Both the position numbers and the translations under genes were made by a program. The notes beneath the pieces are model-generated. The model saw nothing but the letters and a program-made list of their open reading frames with translations. It had not been told where the DNA came from and did no database searches. Below, in pieces: positions 33,734 to 43,531 of a DNA stretch of 64,000 nucleotides. Source of the stretch: Streptomyces sp. NBC_00443 (GTDB lineage Bacteria > Actinomycetota > Actinomycetes > Streptomycetales > Streptomycetaceae); NCBI RefSeq assembly GCF_036014175.1, contig NZ_CP107917.1:9114001-9178000 (forward strand), given 5' to 3'. The first letter of the stretch is position 1. The number at the start of each line of letters is the position of its first letter.

Positions 33734-34128
33734 ATGAAGCCTCAACCGCGTTTCACGCTGGCCGCGACCACCCTTGACGCCCCGGACGCTCATGAACTCG
33801 CACAGTTCTATCAGGACCTCCTCGGGTGGCCGGTGCGTAAGGAAGAACCGGGCTGGGTCGAGATCGCACCCCCGACGGCGGTGCCGGGCTGTCGTTTCAG
33901 ACAGAGCCGCACTTCGCCGCACCGCAGTGGCCCTCCACCCGGTCCGACCAGCAGATGATGATGCATCTCGACCTTGAGGTGACCGACCTGCGGTCCGCCG
34001 TCGATCACGCTGTGGCGCTGGGGGCGACCGTGGCGGACGTCCAGCCCCAGGCTGACGTCCGCGTCCTGCGCGACCCGGCGGGGCACCCGTTCTGCCTCTT
34101 CGTCGGCACCGGCCCGTACGCGGCCTGA
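33734..34128 (+). pseudogene. VOC-family protein interrupted by one frameshift
   Basis: The first frame starts at ATG 33734 and encodes FTLAATTLDAPDAHELAQFYQDLLGWPVRKEEPGWVEIAP. After the C5 run at 33869-33873 the natural continuation is in another frame: SFQTEPHFAAPQWP, MMMHLDLEVTDLRSAVDHAVALGA and DPAGHPFCLFVG, stopping at 34128. Adding one C restores a protein of about 131 residues, the normal size for a single-module glyoxalase/bleomycin-resistance-type protein. A consensus error is the simplest explanation. Confidence 0.8.
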
Positions 34129-34261
34129 CAGGCCGGGAGCCCGGTGCGTCCGCGGTCGCTGATGAGGGCCGGCGCGAACGTGCGAGCCGGGCCGTTCACG
34201 GGTACTCGGTCGCTGCACGGCGGTGAACGGCACCGCCCCGACTTCGCGGAGGGACGTCCCC

Positions 34262-34684
34262 ATGACTCAGCATGTCCGCGACGTCATGACGACCGACCTG
34301 CTGACCGTTGAACCGCAGGCCTCGGTGCAGGCCGTGGCCCAGTTGATGCGCGACGAGAACATCGGCGCCGTACTGGTCACCGAGGGCGAGCGGCTGCGCG
34401 GGCTGGTCAGCGACCGTGACCTGGTGGTACGCGCGGTGGCCGAGGGCGGCGACCCCGGCCGCACGACCGTGGCCCAGGCGTGCAGCGAGGACCTCGTCAC
34501 GGTCGGCCCCGACGACGACCTGATTCTCGCGGTGCAGGTGATGCGCGAGCATTCCGTCCGGCGGGTACCTGTCGTCGACCCGGAAAGTCACCCCGTGGGC
34601 ATCGTCGCCATCGCCGACCTGGCCATCGAGCGTGATCCCGGCTCGGCTCTCGGCGACATCAGCGCTGCGCGCCCCAATCAGTGA
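34262..34684 (+). CDS. Two-CBS-domain protein
   Basis: A 140-residue protein made of a tandem CBS pair: VRDVMTTDLLTVEPQASVQAVAQLMRDENIGAVLV with GLVSDRDLVVRAVAEG, then VTVGPDDDLILAVQVMREHSVRRVPVVD and GIVAIADLAIERDP. CBS pairs bind adenosyl nucleotides and report energy or ionic state. ATG 34262 has GGAGGG eight bases upstream. Followed by DUF6480 and the YbdK/amidotransferase trio, a grouping seen in stress-related Streptomyces loci. Confidence 0.9.
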   Translation: MTQHVRDVMTTDLLTVEPQASVQAVAQLMRDENIGAVLVTEGERLRGLVSDRDLVVRAVAEGGDPGRTTVAQACSEDLVTVGPDDDLILAVQVMREHSVRRVPVVDPESHPVGIVAIADLAIERDPGSALGDISAARPNQ

Positions 34685-34730
34685 ACCTGCAACGTCCCAT
34701 GGCCTGCCTGTGACCGAGAGGAGGCGCGCC

Positions 34731-34952
34731 ATGACGAACCCTGAACCCGAGCCGACACGAAATCAAGGACACGCACCGGGCCGCGGCGTACCACCCGGTG
34801 AGACCCCGCCCGCCGAGGCGGACACCACGTCCGCCATCTCCTATCCCCAGGCCGAGCTGCGCAGGGGCTGGGGTCCCATGCCGATCGCCCTGATCATGCT
34901 GGTCGTGGTGCTGGTGGCCATCGGGCTGATCGCGATGGCGGTGGCTCTCTGA
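34731..34952 (+). CDS. DUF6480-family small membrane protein
   Basis: A 73-residue protein. The N-terminal half is hydrophilic and Pro-rich (PEPEPTRNQGHAPGRGVPPGETPPAEADTTS). The C-terminal half is GWGPMPIALIMLVVVLVAIGLIAMAVAL, a single membrane helix at the very end. I recall this pattern as DUF6480. Role unknown. AGAGGAGG lies just before the ATG. It lies 46 bases after the CBS gene. Confidence 0.8.
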   Translation: MTNPEPEPTRNQGHAPGRGVPPGETPPAEADTTSAISYPQAELRRGWGPMPIALIMLVVVLVAIGLIAMAVAL

Positions 34953-35194
34953 TCGCGCGGCGCCGACGGGCAGCCGACGCCGACCGTCCTCCTCGTCGGC
35001 CCACTGTCCGTCGGTCCACTGCCCTGAGGCGGCGACCGCGTCTTCTTGAGCCCACGGATTCCGCACACTCGCTCGTTTGCGCGACATGCATCTCATACGC
35101 GCAGGCGGCAAGCTTACGTTTCCGGGGACTGGGAACTCAGAGCACACCACAAGCCGCCCCACCGCGGCAGGCGACGGGATCCGTAGGAGTGAAC

Positions 35195-36358
35195 GTGAGC
35201 ATGCCCATCGGAGTGGAGGAAGAGTTCCACGTCCTGGAGGTGGAGAGCGGACTGCTCGTACCGCAAGCCGACGCGATCCTGCGACGGCTTCCCGGAAGGA
35301 CCTACACGACCGAACTGCATCCATGCACTGTGGAGTCCAACAGCTCAGTACACACGTCCCTGCACGACCTCCACGCCGACCTCACCGGCATGAGACGGCG
35401 CCTCGACGCGACAGCCTCCTCACTGGGGCTGGCCGTGGTGGCCGCCGGAACGGCCCCGCTGGCGCCAGCGGCCTCCGTGCGCCCCACAGCGGAGGCGCGC
35501 TACCGCCACATGACCGAGGAGTACCGCAAGGTCGCCGACGAGCAGCTCATCTGCGGCGCCCAGGTCCATGTGGACATACCCGACCGCGACACCGCCGTAC
35601 GGGCCATGTGCGAGGTCTCGCCCTGGCTGCCGGTACTGCTGGCCCTCTCCGCAAGTTCGCCGTTCTGGCAGGCGTCCGACACGGGGTACGCGAGCTGGCG
35701 CACCCTGCTGTGGCAGCGCTGGCCCACCGCGGGGCCCGTCGGCTGCTTCCGGAACGCGGCCGAGTACGACGCTGCCGTGGAGGACTTCGTGCGGGCCGGG
35801 GTCATCAGCGACGCGGGGATGATCTACTACGACGTCCGCCCCTCGGCCCATCTGCCCACGCTGGAACTGCGCACATGTGACGCCTGTCCGCGCCCGGAGA
35901 CCGTCGTACTGATCGCCGGACTGTTCCGTGCCCTGGTGACCGAGGCCTGCGAACGACTCAGTCGACGCGATGCCCCCGGGTGCGCGGGGCGGCACGAGTG
36001 GTTGCGGGGTGCGTCTTGGCGTGCCGCCCGGTCGGGGCTCGAAGGGACGCTGGTGGACCCCGAGACCCATGAGGAGGCACCCGCTCACGCGGTGGTGCGG
36101 AAGCTGCTCGTCCGGCTGCGGCCCGCGCTGGAGGCCCACGGGGACTGGCATACCGTCCGGGAGCTCACGGAGGCGGCCCTCGCAAGCGGAAGCGCTGCCC
36201 GGCGTATGCGCCGTGCGGCACAGGACGAGGACCTGCTGGGCTGTGTCGACATGCTGATCGCCGAGACCCGCGGCGGACACCGGCGCCGCAGGTCCCTACC
36301 GCTCGGCCGCAGCCCCGCCCGTGCCGTCGTCCTGGGCGGCCCGCCCACGGGCAGCTGA
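35195..36358 (+). CDS. YbdK/GCS2-type carboxylate-amine ligase
   Basis: About 387 residues. Recognised by SMPIGVEEEFHVLEVESGLLVPQAD at the N-terminus, TTELHPCTVESNSS, CGAQVHVDIPDRD and DVRPSAHLPTLELRTCDACP. These are hallmark segments of the glutamate-cysteine ligase 2 / YbdK family, which joins a carboxylate to an amine using ATP. GTG 35195 is preferred because AGGAG lies six bases upstream; GTG 35189 and ATG 35201 are alternatives. It precedes an N-acetylglutaminylglutamine-type amidotransferase and an S9 peptidase, so it may form the amide bond of a dipeptide osmolyte. That role is inference. Confidence 0.88.
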   Translation: MSMPIGVEEEFHVLEVESGLLVPQADAILRRLPGRTYTTELHPCTVESNSSVHTSLHDLHADLTGMRRRLDATASSLGLAVVAAGTAPLAPAASVRPTAEARYRHMTEEYRKVADEQLICGAQVHVDIPDRDTAVRAMCEVSPWLPVLLALSASSPFWQASDTGYASWRTLLWQRWPTAGPVGCFRNAAEYDAAVEDFVRAGVISDAGMIYYDVRPSAHLPTLELRTCDACPRPETVVLIAGLFRALVTEACERLSRRDAPGCAGRHEWLRGASWRAARSGLEGTLVDPETHEEAPAHAVVRKLLVRLRPALEAHGDWHTVRELTEAALASGSAARRMRRAAQDEDLLGCVDMLIAETRGGHRRRRSLPLGRSPARAVVLGGPPTGS

Positions 36359-36522
36359 CGTGCCGGTCCGCCCCAGCGGCGTACGGCGAAGTTCTCCTCC
36401 CCCGCTCAGAAAGGTCTCGTGATGTCTCGCTCCACCGCTCAGGCCCTCCTGACCGGCGCCCGCGAACCGGCACCACGCTGCAGGCGCGCCCATGCCGACG
36501 CGAGGAAGGGAGGCGGGACGCC

Positions 36523-38310
36523 ATGTGCGGTCTGACCGGCGAGGTCCGCTTCGACGGCCGGCGAGCCGACCTGGCAGCCGTCGAACGCATGGCAGACCGG
36601 CGCGCCGCCCGTGGACCCGACGGGCAGGGCACCTGGGCGCGGGGCCCGGTCGCGCTGGGACACCGGCGACTGAAGATCATCGACCTCTCGGACCGCGGAG
36701 CCCAGCCGATGACCGACGCCCGTGGGGAGGAGGTCACCGGCGTCTTCAACGGCTGCGTGTACAACCATCCGGAGCTGCGCGAAGAGCTGCGCCGCCTCGG
36801 GCACCGATTCGAGTCGACATCGGACACGGAGGTCGTGCTCAAGGCCTACCAGCAGTGGGGCACCGCCTGCGTCGAGCACTTCCTCGGCATGTTCGCCTTC
36901 GCGCTCGTCGAGCACCGGACCGGCCGTGTCGTCCTCGCCAGGGACCGGCTCGGAATCAAGCCCCTGTACCTGGCGCGGACACCGGGCCGGCTGAGGTTCG
37001 CCTCGACGCTGCCCGCCCTCCTCGCCGCCGGTGACGTGGACACCTCGCTCGATCCGGTCGCCGTCCACCAGTACCTGAGCTGGCACGCCACCGTCGCGGC
37101 GCCGCGCACCGTCCTCAACGGGGTGCACAAGCTCCCGCCCGCCACCGTGCGGGTCGTCGAACCGGACGGCACACATCGGGATCACCGCTACTGGCAGCCG
37201 TCGTACACACGCCGGGCCGAGTACGCCGGCATGGGCGCGGACGAATGGCGCGACGCGGTGCTGGACGCGCTCCGTACGGCCGTGCGCCGCAGGATGGTGT
37301 CCGACGTGGAGGTCGGTGTCCTGCTCTCCGGCGGCCTCGACTCCAGTCTGATCGTCGCGTTGCTGGCCGACGAGGGCCTGCACGACCTGATGACCTTCAG
37401 CGTCGGGTTCGAGACGGAGGGCGGCGAGAAGGGCGACGAGTTCCGCTACTCGGACTTGGTCGCCCGCGAGTTCGACACCGACCACCGGCAGCTGATGGTG
37501 CCCTCCGACCGGGTCTCCATGGCTCTGGACGGGGCGGTCGCGGCGATGAGCGAGCCGATGATCAGCCACGACGTGGTCGCCTTCTACCTGCTGTCCGAGC
37601 AGGTGTCCAAGGAAGTCAAGGTCGTGCAGAGCGGCCAGGGCGCCGACGAGGTCTTCGCCGGCTACCACTGGTACCCGAAGCTGGCGGAGGTCTCCCGCGA
37701 GGACGAACCGGAGCGGTACGTTGCGACGTACTTCGATCGGCCGCATACCGACCTCGCCAGGGTCCTGCGGCCGGACATGCTGCCGTCCGACGACGTATCG
37801 GGCAGCTTCGTCCGCAGTCACATGGCCGTACCGGGGGCCGAGACCGCGCTCGACGCGGCTCTCCGGCTGGACACGCACGTCATGCTCGTCGACGACCCCG
37901 TCAAGCGGGTCGACAACATGACCATGGCCTGGGGCCTGGAGGCACGGGTTCCGTTCCTCGACCACGAGCTGGTCGAGTTGGCGGCGGCCTGTCCACCGGA
38001 GCTGAAACTGGCCGACGGCGGCAAGGGCGTGCTGAAGGAGGCGGGCCGCAAGCTCCTGCCTCACGAGGTCGTCGACCGGCCCAAGGGCTACTTCCCCGTG
38101 CCGGCCATCCGGCACATGGCGGGCCCGGTCCTGGAACGCGTACGTGAAGCGCTCGAGGCACCGGAGGCGAAGCAACGCGGCCTGTTCCAGGAGTCGTACG
38201 TGACCGAGCTCCTCGCGGCGCCCGACGAGCACCGGACCAACCGGGGTGCGAACGCCCTGTGGCAGATAGCTTTGCTGGAGATATGGCTGCAGACCCACGG
38301 AATCAAGTGA
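36523..38310 (+). CDS. asnO: Asparagine-synthase-type amidotransferase (N-acetylglutaminylglutamine amidotransferase-like)
   Basis: A 595-residue two-domain enzyme. The N-terminal glutaminase domain (about 1-190) has the nucleophile Cys2 (MCGLTGE) and FNGCVYNHPELREELRRLGH. The synthetase domain has the ATP-pyrophosphatase loop SGGLDSSLIVAL near 270 and VVQSGQGADEVFAGYHWYP. Length and sequence fit the 'trio' amidotransferase that makes the osmolyte N-acetylglutaminylglutamine amide, where partners normally are a GNAT/ATP-grasp synthetase and an M42 peptidase. Neither partner is in this window; a YbdK ligase lies upstream and an S9 peptidase overlaps downstream. GGAAGGGAGG precedes the start. 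The symbol follows the usual name of the family. Confidence 0.88.
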   Translation: MCGLTGEVRFDGRRADLAAVERMADRRAARGPDGQGTWARGPVALGHRRLKIIDLSDRGAQPMTDARGEEVTGVFNGCVYNHPELREELRRLGHRFESTSDTEVVLKAYQQWGTACVEHFLGMFAFALVEHRTGRVVLARDRLGIKPLYLARTPGRLRFASTLPALLAAGDVDTSLDPVAVHQYLSWHATVAAPRTVLNGVHKLPPATVRVVEPDGTHRDHRYWQPSYTRRAEYAGMGADEWRDAVLDALRTAVRRRMVSDVEVGVLLSGGLDSSLIVALLADEGLHDLMTFSVGFETEGGEKGDEFRYSDLVAREFDTDHRQLMVPSDRVSMALDGAVAAMSEPMISHDVVAFYLLSEQVSKEVKVVQSGQGADEVFAGYHWYPKLAEVSREDEPERYVATYFDRPHTDLARVLRPDMLPSDDVSGSFVRSHMAVPGAETALDAALRLDTHVMLVDDPVKRVDNMTMAWGLEARVPFLDHELVELAAACPPELKLADGGKGVLKEAGRKLLPHEVVDRPKGYFPVPAIRHMAGPVLERVREALEAPEAKQRGLFQESYVTELLAAPDEHRTNRGANALWQIALLEIWLQTHGIK

Positions 38311-40508
38311 CCGACGACGGGGGCATGCGGGTGGCGCACGGCCCGGCGCCCGTGTTCGCGCGTCACGGGTCACTCCCTTCGGCCACCGTGCAGCCCCCGG
38401 ACACCCGGACGGGGGACGTGCGCGGTACCGCCCGCGCCGCTGCTCCGGCACCGGTGCCGTTGCCCGAGGCGGGCGGCCCCCGAGACGCCGTGACCCGGCT
38501 GCGCGCCCACGGCTGCTGGTATCCCTCGGCCAACGCCGACGGCACCGAGGTGGCCTTCATCTGCGACCGGGGCGGCGTCCCCCAGCTGTGGTCCGGCTCC
38601 GTCGACAGCGACGAGGTGCGGCTGCTCGACTCCTCACCGGATCCCGTGAAAGAGGTGTTGTGGTCGCCGAACGGACAGTGGATCGCGTACACCACCGCGC
38701 CGGGCGGCGGTGAGCACACCCGGGTCCTGTGCGTACGCCCCGACGGCACCGGCCGACGTCTCCTGGCAGGGGCCGACCCCGCCAGTTCCGCCTATCTGGG
38801 CTGCTGGTCCCACGACGGCTCGTCCGTCGCCGTCACGTTCGCGGCCCCGGCCGCCCCGCAGTACGGGATCACCACAGCGAACGTCGTGACCGCCCCGGAC
38901 CTTGCTGATGGCCGCCTTACCGACTGGGCGGACCGCGGCGGTCGCGCGACACTCCTGGGTCCAGCCGCGTACGACGGGGCTCGAGGAGAGGAGCGGAACG
39001 GAACGCCGACCGATGCCCGGGCTCCGGCGGCGCCGACGGTACGTGCCGACGGCGGCCTGTCCGTCTACCTGATCGACCCCGACGGTCTGGTTTCCCCCGC
39101 CCTGCTGACCACGGAGACCCACGCCGCGTCCCTCCGCGTGTGCGATCTCAGCCGCGACGGCAGCCTCGCGCTGCTGCGCCGCGGGCCGCGCGGACGCAGG
39201 GAGGCGGTCGTCCGACGCACCGCCGACTCGGAGAGCACCTTCGCGATGCCGGTCGCCGACGGCGACCCCTGGATCGGCCGGTTCTCTCCCGACGGCCGGA
39301 CACTGTGGCTGCGCAGCAACGCCGACCGGGAGTACGCGGGGCTCCTCGCGGTCGCTCTGGATGCCGACGGCGGCCCGCGCGGTGTGTCCCTCGTGGCCGA
39401 ACGCGAGGGCGTCGACCTCGAACTCCTGACCTTCGCGCACGACGGCCGCACCGCCGCGCTGTCGTGGAACGTCCAGGGCGCGAGCGCGCTGGAACTCGTC
39501 GAGACCCACCCGACCCGAAAGCCCCCGGACGAGACGGGCCCGGCACGGCCCGTACCCCTGCCCCACGAGGTCGCCACACGCGTGACGGCCGCCGGCGCCG
39601 GGGGCCTGCTGCTCGCGCTGTCCGGGTCGCAACGCCGACCGGGCCTCTGGCGGGCCCACGAGGGCGTGTCCATGCTGCGCACCGCGTGGTCCTCCCAGGA
39701 CGAGGACGCCGTCCCGCCGGGCCGCCCACCGGTACGCCCCGTCCCCTTGCGCCTCACGGCCAGGGACGGGCTGCCCCTGAGCGGTTGGTACTACAGGGCG
39801 CCGGGCCGTGCACGGGACGAACCGGCTCCCTGTGTGATCCACCTGCACGGCGGTCCCGAAGAACAGGAGCGGCCGGTGTTCAACCCGCTCTACCACGAGC
39901 TGGTCGGCCGTGGCCTGGACGTCTTCGCCCCGGACGTCCGAGGCTCCCTGGGGCACGGCCGGTCGTTCGTCGACGCCGACCTGGGCGCCGGGCGCTTCGC
40001 CGCGTTCGACGATGTCGCCGACTGCGCGGCCCACGCGGTCATGGCAGGCCCCGCCGATCCGACGCGGCTGGCGGTCATGGGCCGCTCGTACGGCGGCTAT
40101 CTGACGTTCGCCTCCGTCGTATGGCACCCGGATCTGTTCCGCACCGCGGTCGCCGTCTGCGGCATGTCGGACTTCCTCACCTTCTTCGCCGGGACGGAGC
40201 CCTGGATCGCGGAATCGGCCGCTCACAAGTACGGCCACCCGGACCGCGACCGCGAGCTCCTGCGCAGCCTGTCGCCGATGAGCCGTATCGACGCACTGCG
40301 GGTCCCGCTGCTCGCGGTCCATGGCGAACACGACACCAATGTGCCGCTGGGGGAGTCCCAGCAGTTCGTGCGCGCCGCGCAGGAACACGGCATCGAAGCC
40401 GAGCTGCTGACGCTGCGCGACGAGGGCCACGACTTCCTGCGCGCGGACAACCGGCGACTGTTCCGCCGGGTCGCGGCGGACTGGCTGGAAGGCCACCTCC
40501 ACGTGTGA
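38307..40508 (+). CDS. S9 family prolyl-oligopeptidase-like serine peptidase
   Basis: About 733 residues. The N-terminal two thirds form a beta-propeller with repeated segments such as YPSANADGTEVAFICDRGGVPQLW and GRFSPDGRTLWLRSNAD. The C-terminal alpha/beta-hydrolase domain (about 490-733) carries HLHGGPEEQERP, the nucleophile in GRSYGGY (Ser near 593), Asp in HGEHDTNVP (near 676) and His in DEGHDF (near 707). It should cleave short peptides. GTG 38307 overlaps the amidotransferase stop (GTGA); earlier ATGs lie inside that gene. Coupling suggests turnover or maturation of the dipeptide product. Confidence 0.88.
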   Translation: MTDDGGMRVAHGPAPVFARHGSLPSATVQPPDTRTGDVRGTARAAAPAPVPLPEAGGPRDAVTRLRAHGCWYPSANADGTEVAFICDRGGVPQLWSGSVDSDEVRLLDSSPDPVKEVLWSPNGQWIAYTTAPGGGEHTRVLCVRPDGTGRRLLAGADPASSAYLGCWSHDGSSVAVTFAAPAAPQYGITTANVVTAPDLADGRLTDWADRGGRATLLGPAAYDGARGEERNGTPTDARAPAAPTVRADGGLSVYLIDPDGLVSPALLTTETHAASLRVCDLSRDGSLALLRRGPRGRREAVVRRTADSESTFAMPVADGDPWIGRFSPDGRTLWLRSNADREYAGLLAVALDADGGPRGVSLVAEREGVDLELLTFAHDGRTAALSWNVQGASALELVETHPTRKPPDETGPARPVPLPHEVATRVTAAGAGGLLLALSGSQRRPGLWRAHEGVSMLRTAWSSQDEDAVPPGRPPVRPVPLRLTARDGLPLSGWYYRAPGRARDEPAPCVIHLHGGPEEQERPVFNPLYHELVGRGLDVFAPDVRGSLGHGRSFVDADLGAGRFAAFDDVADCAAHAVMAGPADPTRLAVMGRSYGGYLTFASVVWHPDLFRTAVAVCGMSDFLTFFAGTEPWIAESAAHKYGHPDRDRELLRSLSPMSRIDALRVPLLAVHGEHDTNVPLGESQQFVRAAQEHGIEAELLTLRDEGHDFLRADNRRLFRRVAADWLEGHLHV

Positions 40509-40515
40509 ACCGGCC

Positions 40516-41151
40516 TCATTCGGGACCCAGCTCCACCGTGGTCGTGACCCGCGTGACCGCGGGCTTGGCCGGCACAGAACCGAACCCGAAGCGCACCGGC
40601 GGTTCGACGGGCGCCAGCTCACCGAGGTCGTGGCCCTCCACAGCGGCCGACAGTGCGGAGACCGGACGCAGATCCCGTGCGCCGTACCACTCGCGGCGGC
40701 CCGCACCGGCGCTGCCCCGTGTCCGCACGCCGGGCAGGAGCACACCGGCAGGCCGATCCGTCAGCGCGCTCCATGCCGGACTGCGGGCGAGAAGACCGGG
40801 GACGGCGCACAACAAGAGCCCCAGCGCCCCTCGTCGACCCGTGGTGAAGCACAGGTCGACAGGCCCCGCCGTGACGGTCCAGATGCCGTCGGCCACGCGT
40901 ACATCGACTGGGGCGATGCGGACGGTGTCGAAGGTGTAGGTGCCGCTGATGAAGCCGGCCGTCTCCGGCGTGGGCGCGCACAGGAGCCGTTCCCCGTCGG
41001 CCCGCTCCAGCATCACGTCGCTGAACCGTCCGAACGGTGACCCCTGCCAGTGCCCGAGCACGATCCGCGTTCCGGAGGACGTGCCCAGACCGGCGATCCA
41101 GCCGTCGAAGCGCAGCCGCGACCTCCGGGCTCCGCCGAGGATCCGGCTCAT
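40516..41151 (-). CDS. Conserved hypothetical protein
   Basis: A 211-residue protein not assigned to a family. It is beta-rich: SRLRFDGWIAGLGTSSGTRIVLGHWQGSPFGRFSDVMLE, then ERLLCAPTPETAGFISGTYTFDTVRIAPVDV and DGIWTVTAGPVDLCFTTGRRG. WYGARDLRPVSALSAAVEG and a C-terminal VTRVTTTVELGPE complete it. The pattern resembles actinobacterial proteins of about 200 residues found near lipid or stress genes, but I cannot name the group. It ends seven bases from the convergent S9 gene. ATG 41151. Confidence 0.65.
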   Translation of the reverse strand: MSRILGGARRSRLRFDGWIAGLGTSSGTRIVLGHWQGSPFGRFSDVMLERADGERLLCAPTPETAGFISGTYTFDTVRIAPVDVRVADGIWTVTAGPVDLCFTTGRRGALGLLLCAVPGLLARSPAWSALTDRPAGVLLPGVRTRGSAGAGRREWYGARDLRPVSALSAAVEGHDLGELAPVEPPVRFGFGSVPAKPAVTRVTTTVELGPE

Positions 41152-41366
41152 CGGCTGGTCACCGGCGCCCGCATTCCGTACGCCACCACAGCCTGCGAGT
41201 CCCCGCACAGGGCCACCGGAAACGGACGGCACAGACGGCCACGGGCGGCCCTGCAGGTGCCCCCGCCGGACCGTGTGCCGACAGCTCCGCATGGGCGTAG
41301 CGTCCTTATAAGGCGAGCGCGGGTGAGTGCGGCGTCCGAATGCCGCCCCCGAGGGGAGCAGTCGGG

Positions 41367-43487
41367 ATGACCGGTCCGGGTGATCCGTCGCGGGACGACG
41401 GTGCACTGGATGCCGCGTTCGCGGAAACGGTGCGCCGAACCGGTGCGTCCATCGGCGCGCTGTACCTGCTCGCACCGGACCGGCGGCTGCTGTGTCTGGA
41501 TGTGCTGTGCGGCGTGCCGGTCGAGTTCGCGGCACCGTGGGCCAGGGTTCCGCTCGGCTCCCCGGCGCCCGTGGCCGACGCCGTCCGTGAGGACCGCCTG
41601 GTGTGGGTCGGCAGCCAGGACGAGATGGTTCGCCGCTACCCGCGCACCGCGCTGGTGCTTCCGTACCCGTTGGCGCTGGTCGCCGCACCGGTCACCGGCG
41701 TGCGGCCCAGGGGATCCCTGCTGCTGATGTGGCCCGCCACACGCCCGCCGTACATGACCCGACGGGAGCGGGGCAACATCACGTCCAGTTGTCGACGGCT
41801 GGCCCGGCTGCTGGAAGAGGCCGCCGAGAAGGCCGGTTCCCCCGCCCGCCGCGAACAGCCACGGGTCGTCCCCGCCGGAACCGGTCGCCGATCCGCGAGC
41901 ACCGATCCGGCCGTGGCCGACTTCGTCGAGCGTCTGCCCGGCGGAAGCTGCGCCCTGGACCTGGAGGGACGCTTCACCTATGTCAGCTCCGGTGCCTGCG
42001 AGCTGCTGGGCTGCGAGGCCGGCCGGCTGCTGGGCACACGGCCCTGGCAGTCCCTGCGCTGGCTCGACGACCCCACCTACGAGGACGCCTACCGCGCCGC
42101 GCTGATCAGCCGGGAACCCGTTTCGTTCACCGCGTGCCGTCCGCCGGACCAATGGCTGGACATCCACCTGTACCCGGACGCGAGCGGCATCAGCGTCCGC
42201 ATCGTGCCCGCCGGTGGGCCCGAGCCGCCCTCACCGGCGCCGCGCCGGTCCACGCGCACCGCCACGCCGGCCCGCGGCGGTCAGCTGTACCAACTCACCC
42301 ACCTCGCCGCCGCGCTGACCGAAGTCGTCGGCGTCCAGGACGTCGTCGACCTCGTCGCCGACCAGATCATGCCCGCCTACGGTGCCCAGGGGCTGGTCAT
42401 GTCCACGGCCGAGGCCGGCCGACTGCGGATCACCGGTCACCGCGGTTACGCCGCCGACACCATCAGGCGCCTCGACGGCCTCCCCCTCGACACCGACTTC
42501 ACCCCGGCCGGCAAGGCCCTGAGCAGCGGCATCCCCGCGTTCTTCGCCAGCGTGGAGGAGATGCGGCGGGACTACCCGGAGGCACCGCTGATCAGCGGCA
42601 AGCAGGCCTGGGCGTTCCTGCCACTGATCATCTCCGGTAGGCCCGTCGGTGTGTGCATCCTGTCCTACGACAGCCCTCACGATTTCCCCGCCGAGGAACG
42701 CGCCGTCATGACCTCCCTCGCCGGGCTCATCGCCCAGGCCTTCGACCGCGCCCGTCTCTACGACATCAAGCACGAGCTCGCCCACGGCCTCCAGCAGGCG
42801 CTGCTCCCGCGCAGCCTGCCCGCCATCGCCGGCCTGCGTGTCGCCGCCCGCTATCTGCCCGCCACCCGCGGCATGGAGATCGGCGGGGACTTCTACGATC
42901 TGATCCGGCTCGGCGACACCGCGGCCGCAGCCGTCATCGGCGACGTCCAGGGCCACAATGTCGCAGCCGCGGCCCTGATGGGTCAGGTACGCACCGGTGT
43001 CCACGCCCACGCGACCCTCGGCACGCCCCCCGACCAGGTCCTGGACCGGATCAACCGGGTCCTCACCGACCTCGCCCCCGACCTGTTCACCAGCTGCCTC
43101 TACGCCCACCTCGACTTCGCCCGCGCCCGCGTGACCCTCGCCAGTGCCGGGCACCCGCCACCCCTTCTGCGCCGCCCCGACGGGGACACGCGACCCGTCG
43201 CCGTCCCGCCTGGGCCGCTGCTCGGCATCGACCCCGACGCCGTCTTCCCCGTGACGGGGATCCCGCTCACCGCCGGGACGCTGCTCGCCTTCTACACCGA
43301 CGGCCTCGTCGAAACACCGGGAACCGACCTGGACGACTCCATCGCCCAGCTCGCGCACCATCTCGCCGCCGCCGACGACCGAGACCTGGACAGGCTCATC
43401 GACACGTTGCTGAGGGAGGCCGCCACCAGCGCGCAGCGCACCGACGACATCGCACTGCTTGTCCTGCAGCACGAGGCGCACCACTGA
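41367..43487 (+). CDS. GAF-PAS-GAF-SpoIIE (PP2C) phosphatase
   Basis: A 706-residue cytoplasmic regulator. Order: GAF-like (about 10-150), PAS (about 185-285, CALDLEGRFTYVSSGACELLG), GAF (about 315-465, LTEVVGVQDVVDLVADQIMPAYGAQG) and a PP2C/SpoIIE phosphatase (about 475-700). Catalytic motifs are intact: EIGGDFYDLI, VIGDVQGHNVAAAALMGQVR and TDDIALLVL. It lacks the RsbW ATPase domain. Such enzymes dephosphorylate anti-anti-sigma factors and so release stress sigma factors. ATG 41367 has GGGGAG upstream; the frame is open from 41340. Confidence 0.9.
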   Translation: MTGPGDPSRDDGALDAAFAETVRRTGASIGALYLLAPDRRLLCLDVLCGVPVEFAAPWARVPLGSPAPVADAVREDRLVWVGSQDEMVRRYPRTALVLPYPLALVAAPVTGVRPRGSLLLMWPATRPPYMTRRERGNITSSCRRLARLLEEAAEKAGSPARREQPRVVPAGTGRRSASTDPAVADFVERLPGGSCALDLEGRFTYVSSGACELLGCEAGRLLGTRPWQSLRWLDDPTYEDAYRAALISREPVSFTACRPPDQWLDIHLYPDASGISVRIVPAGGPEPPSPAPRRSTRTATPARGGQLYQLTHLAAALTEVVGVQDVVDLVADQIMPAYGAQGLVMSTAEAGRLRITGHRGYAADTIRRLDGLPLDTDFTPAGKALSSGIPAFFASVEEMRRDYPEAPLISGKQAWAFLPLIISGRPVGVCILSYDSPHDFPAEERAVMTSLAGLIAQAFDRARLYDIKHELAHGLQQALLPRSLPAIAGLRVAARYLPATRGMEIGGDFYDLIRLGDTAAAAVIGDVQGHNVAAAALMGQVRTGVHAHATLGTPPDQVLDRINRVLTDLAPDLFTSCLYAHLDFARARVTLASAGHPPPLLRRPDGDTRPVAVPPGPLLGIDPDAVFPVTGIPLTAGTLLAFYTDGLVETPGTDLDDSIAQLAHHLAAADDRDLDRLIDTLLREAATSAQRTDDIALLVLQHEAHH

Positions 43488-43531
43488 CGACCAGGGGCGA
43501 CAGCGCATGCCGACCGCCCCGGCCGACCTCC

